DNA of 7,774 bases from Fidelibacterota bacterium. GTDB taxonomy: Bacteria > Marinisomatota > Marinisomatia > Marinisomatales > UBA1611. Below the pieces are notes generated by a model. It had not been told where the DNA came from and searched no databases. It worked only from the letters and a program-made list of their open reading frames with translations. Both the position numbers and the translations under genes were made by a program. The stretch covers positions 1-7,774 of the forward strand of contig NZKX01000112.1 in NCBI GenBank assembly GCA_002694025.1, in the 5' to 3' direction. This document shows positions 5,483 to 7,774 of this stretch, piece after piece (the first letter of the stretch is position 1; every line of letters begins with the position of its first letter).

Positions 5483-7774
5483 TTACCGCAGCAGAATCAA
5501 TTTTTTCTGATGACTTATTTTTCCTATTGTAAGTTTATAAAAATACATTCCTGATGATACTTCTCTACCTTTAGAATCTTTGCCAGACCATTTAAAAGTA
5601 TGTTTCCCAGGGTTCATATTCCCATCCTTGAGAGTTGCAACTTTTTGCCCCTTTATATTGAAAATACTGAGAACTGCACGATCTTTTAAAGACATCGAAA
5701 AAGATATTTCAGTAGTTGGGTTAAATGGATTTGGATAATTCTGATCTAATTTAATTCTCTGCGGAATAATCTCGTCTGCAACTGAAACCGATGCACAGAA
5801 ATAATTATGGTTTCCACAAAATATAAGAGCATCAGTAGAAGCATCAGAACCCTCAGGCATATCACCTGGAGAGGGACTGAGCGCGCATGCGAGTGGGGTC
5901 CATTCGCCTAAATCAGAGCGCGTGGAGTCACATGCATCATTAACACATCCTCTAGAAGCATCCCAATCTCCTCCATTGCCGCCGCAAACGTCCATATTTC
6001 TAGATAATATATAATAACGGGTTGCTTCTGACACTCCGCTTACATCCCAAGCTGATCCTGGATCGTTATTAGCATAACCAATAGCATCAAGCGTTAAACT
6101 CATTTTTAACCATGCAGTCGTATCCTCTGATAAAGATTCAGGTAAATACCCGATATGAGTGATTTTAAAGCCATCGTCGCCATTGTGCTTTAAAAATTCA
6201 TCAGGTTCCACCATATCTGCGCAATTTTGAAGAGCCAAGTCAGAAGCAGCGCGTGTTAGAACATATGTAGAGCTTGGAGGGAGTATGCCTTCTAATCTAA
6301 TCCAGCTAGATTCCATCCAATGGCTTCCATTCTGGGTCCTGCGCAAGATATAATTTGAAAGGTCAACTGGTTCCTCCTTTGGATTATACAACTCCACGGC
6401 AGCATTATATGTTGGACTACTTCTGTACCCTATATACCAGTCACTAATAAACAAATCAAGGTAGGTCTCTTCGTTCTCTGCCGGGTTTTCATCTAAAACC
6501 CAATAAACCATAAAAGGACCGTTGCTTGAGGTCTGTTCGAAAAGACCATCATTAGCTATAATATCCCAATAAAATACAGACTCAGTTAGGTTGTTATTAA
6601 TTAAGTAGTCGTATATTCCTTGTCGTGACACTAAGTTAGAATTGTCTTGAAACTCAACAGGATCATCAATTAGATTACTCATGTTGGGTGAATGACTAAC
6701 TATGTAGTGATAAGTTACATCATTTCCATCTGGGTCTACAGATTCGTCCCACTGAAATGTGAACATGTCATCTAGATTGCTTGGATTCACATATAAAAGA
6801 GAGTAATCTGAAGGGAGATCTAGGTTAAATGCTGTTGGTGGCTGGTTCAGTCCTCCTTCTACGTCAGATGAAAGCTGCAAAAAGAATGGCCCATTATCAG
6901 TTCCCGTAGTATCATAAAGATCTGTCACGAAAACATCCCAATAGCAATTCACAGAATTATTAGGACCTAAAAGGTTATATATAGACTGGTAACTTATTGA
7001 TAGATCCACTTCATTTACTGTGCTTGCAGAAAAGAGTGTGTCTTGTGAAGGAAAAGTTGTATACAAAACAAACGTATAGTGTAAATCATGTCCATCTGAA
7101 TCATAAGACTCAGACCAAGAAACCGAAAGATTTTCATTAAGATTGTTACTATTGATATTCAAAAGAGAATTGGTTACAGGATGCATCAGGGAAAATTCTC
7201 CAGGAGAGCTATTAGGTGCATCAAGACATAGATACTGATGACCACCGCACACTACCTGCATATCTGCCGCAGCATCCTGGGTTTCAGGTTCAGGATAATT
7301 AGATCCATTTTGATCTGCGTTGGCACAATTAATTACTTCCCATTCGCTTAGTGCGTAACTAGTCTCGGAACAACTTTCATCAACGCAGCCACGTGACGAA
7401 TTCCAGTCTCCTGAATTGCCACCACATACATCAAATTTTCTTTGGAGAATGTGGTACCTGGTTGCTTCAGGCGTTCCAGAAACATCCCAGTAAGAACCAT
7501 CATCAGTATTACCTAAAGCATCAAGTAATGTCCCATTTTCAATCCAGGCAGTTGTATCGTCACCTAGTCCTCCAATATAAAATACTCCAAAGGCATCATT
7601 CCCATTTTGCTTTAAAAAAGCATCTGGATCAACATAACCTGCAGGTTCACCTCCATCATAGGTTCGATTAGCACATTCTACTACTGTAGGATCTGCTGCT
7701 GCTCTAGTAATTGCAAATGTTTCTCCAGGTGGAATAATTCCTGCGATGCGCATAAAATGATCGGGATCTGAAGA
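5483..7774 (-). CDS. Large T9SS-secreted multidomain protein with two lamin-tail-like modules, 5' end cut by window edge
   Basis: The frame is open from the right edge (first residues SSDPDHFMRIAG) to a TAA at 5485-5483, giving 763 visible residues. The ATG at 7753 is not the start: the Met lies inside a lamin-tail domain, aligned with Ile485 of the second copy. Numbering from that Met, modules in order are: LTD 1 (to 178, N-terminus missing), beta-sandwich 1 (185-293), beta-sandwich 2 (304-418), LTD 2 (431-655) and a T9SS type A sorting domain (665-756, NYPNPFNPTTEI to KKLILLR). The LTD call rests on LFISDWYIGYRSSPTYNAAV plus ELYNP, on GILPPSSTYVLTRAA, and on LDAIG with DPGSAWDVSG and EATRYYILSR. 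No catalytic domain is visible; one could lie in the missing N-terminal part, since LTDs often accompany secreted nucleases and other hydrolases. It is likely secreted and either attached to the cell surface or released. The stop is 24 bases before the hydrolase start, suggesting a shared operon. Confidence 0.88.
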   Translation of the reverse strand, partial: SSDPDHFMRIAGIIPPGETFAITRAAADPTVVECANRTYDGGEPAGYVDPDAFLKQNGNDAFGVFYIGGLGDDTTAWIENGTLLDALGNTDDGSYWDVSGTPEATRYHILQRKFDVCGGNSGDWNSSRGCVDESCSETSYALSEWEVINCANADQNGSNYPEPETQDAAADMQVVCGGHQYLCLDAPNSSPGEFSLMHPVTNSLLNINSNNLNENLSVSWSESYDSDGHDLHYTFVLYTTFPSQDTLFSASTVNEVDLSISYQSIYNLLGPNNSVNCYWDVFVTDLYDTTGTDNGPFFLQLSSDVEGGLNQPPTAFNLDLPSDYSLLYVNPSNLDDMFTFQWDESVDPDGNDVTYHYIVSHSPNMSNLIDDPVEFQDNSNLVSRQGIYDYLINNNLTESVFYWDIIANDGLFEQTSSNGPFMVYWVLDENPAENEETYLDLFISDWYIGYRSSPTYNAAVELYNPKEEPVDLSNYILRRTQNGSHWMESSWIRLEGILPPSSTYVLTRAASDLALQNCADMVEPDEFLKHNGDDGFKITHIGYLPESLSEDTTAWLKMSLTLDAIGYANNDPGSAWDVSGVSEATRYYILSRNMDVCGGNGGDWDASRGCVNDACDSTRSDLGEWTPLACALSPSPGDMPEGSDASTDALIFCGNHNYFCASVSVADEIIPQRIKLDQNYPNPFNPTTEISFSMSLKDRAVLSIFNIKGQKVATLKDGNMNPGKHTFKWSGKDSKGREVSSGMYFYKLTIGKISHQKKLILLR
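5486..5761 (-). other. T9SS type A C-terminal sorting domain
   Basis: Residues 665-756 match the FlgD-Ig-like Por secretion tail. The segment QRIKLDQNYPNPFNPTTEIS is followed by AVLSIFNIKGQKVATL, then PGKHTFKWSGKDSKGREVSSG, MYFYKL and a terminal KKLILLR. In known systems this domain directs a protein, after Sec export to the periplasm, through the type IX translocon, after which it is usually cleaved off. It shows that the organism should encode a T9SS elsewhere, because no translocon gene is present here. Confidence 0.93.
5795..6463 (-). repeat. Lamin-tail-like module, copy 2 (complete)
   Basis: Second, complete copy of the module, residues 431-653 of the visible protein. It opens with YLDLFISDWYIGY and the AAVELYNP and VDLSNYILRR strands of a lamin-tail domain. 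It then has GILPPSSTYVLTRAA, PDEFLKHNGDDGF, EDTTAW, TLDAIG, GSAWDVSGVSEATRY, DVCGGNGGDWDASRGC, LGEWTPLAC and IFCGNHNYFC. Cysteines 511, 590, 603, 608, 623, 646 and 653 match those of copy 1. The nucleotide sequences have clearly drifted, so the duplication is old and not a recent slippage product. Confidence 0.88.
6500..6844 (-). repeat. Fn3/cadherin-like beta-sandwich module 2
   Basis: Residues 304-418 repeat the plan of module 1: PPTAFNLDLPSDYSLL, then FTFQWDESVDPDGNDVTYHY, IYDYLI, FYWDIIANDG and SNGPFMVYW. Shared positions include the Trp before the acidic loop, the DxDGxD loop itself, the I-Y-x-x-L segment, Y-W-D and N-G-P-F. The similarity makes an internal tandem duplication likely. It leads through a short acidic linker (DENPAENEET) into LTD copy 2. 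Confidence 0.7.
6875..7201 (-). repeat. Fn3/cadherin-like beta-sandwich module 1
   Basis: Residues 185-293 of the visible protein read as an Ig-fold repeat. They start GEFSLMHPVTNSLL, then LSVSWSESYDSDGHDLHYTF, a central IYNLL helix or turn, and a closing YWDVFVTD followed by DNGPFFLQL. The W-x-x-S/D-x-D-x-D-G-x-D-x-x-Y core recurs in module 2. The role is probably structural, as a spacer or binding stalk between the two LTD modules. The exact family (Fn3 or cadherin-like) cannot be settled by eye. Confidence 0.7.
7220..7774 (-). repeat. Lamin-tail-like module, copy 1 (N-terminus outside window)
   Basis: This is the first copy of a duplicated protein module. Matching blocks with copy 2 are GIIPPGETFAITRAA, DPDAFLKQNGNDAF, DDTTAW, LLDALG, GSYWDVSGTPEATRY, DVCGGNSGDWNSSRGC, LSEWEVINC and VVCGGHQYLC. 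Seven cysteines (27, 110, 123, 128, 143, 169 and 176, counting from the internal Met at 7753) correspond to seven in copy 2. The initial LTD strand (the L-F-I-S-x-x-x-x-G part) lies beyond the right edge. Confidence 0.85.

Noticed and set aside
7393..7671. Plus-strand open frame of 92 codons rich in His and Gln
   Set aside because: It is antisense to lamin-tail module 1. The His/Gln bias is the mirror of Asp/Gly/Asn-rich codons on the real strand.
7751..7753. ATG as the start of the large secreted protein
   Set aside because: The frame stays open to the window edge and the Met sits inside a lamin-tail module, aligned with Ile485 of the second copy. No signal peptide follows it, although the protein carries a secretion tail.
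5795..7774. Recent DNA-level duplication or mobile-element repeat
   Set aside because: The two LTD copies match at protein level, but the nucleotides differ throughout, with no identical long runs, terminal inverted repeats or target duplications.

Overview
The window carries four protein-coding genes, all on the minus strand and packed almost end to end, so transcription runs from high to low coordinates. Two genes are cut by the window edges. The content suggests an AT-rich, Gram-negative member of the Bacteroidota or a neighbouring FCB-group phylum. The evidence is a SusC/SusD outer-membrane pair, lipoproteins with the G-C lipobox typical of the group, A/T-rich leaders without a Shine-Dalgarno sequence, and a C-terminal sorting domain of the NYPNPFNP type used by the type IX secretion system (T9SS). 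That variant is common in marine FCB lineages such as Marinimicrobia, Ignavibacteria/Calditrichota and Balneolota/Rhodothermota. The phylum cannot be fixed from this window.

Layout in order of transcription. (1) 7774-5483: the C-terminal 763 residues of a large secreted protein. They comprise a lamin-tail-like (LTD) module, two Fn3/cadherin-like beta-sandwich modules, a second LTD module and a T9SS sorting domain. Its true start lies beyond the right edge. (2) 5458-4436: a complete 340-residue exported alpha/beta hydrolase, probably a lipoprotein, with a recognisable Ser-Asp-His triad. (3) 4427-1062: a complete 1121-residue SusC/RagA-type TonB-dependent outer-membrane channel. (4) 1059-1: the first 353 residues of a SusD/RagB-type surface lipoprotein that continues beyond the left edge.

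The gaps between genes are 24, 8 and 2 bases, with no visible terminator or convincing promoter between them. The four genes therefore look like one operon. A coherent reading is a surface uptake locus: a T9SS-exported, possibly cell-attached binding protein; an exported hydrolase that cleaves ester or similar bonds; and a SusCD pair that imports the product. No glycoside hydrolase, polysaccharide lyase, sulfatase, peptidase or regulator is visible, so the substrate is unknown and need not be a polysaccharide.

There is no non-coding stretch above 24 bases, and I see no RNA gene, CRISPR array, insertion sequence or phage feature. The most notable structure is inside the large secreted protein, where an LTD module is duplicated about 480 residues apart with seven cysteines kept at matching places.
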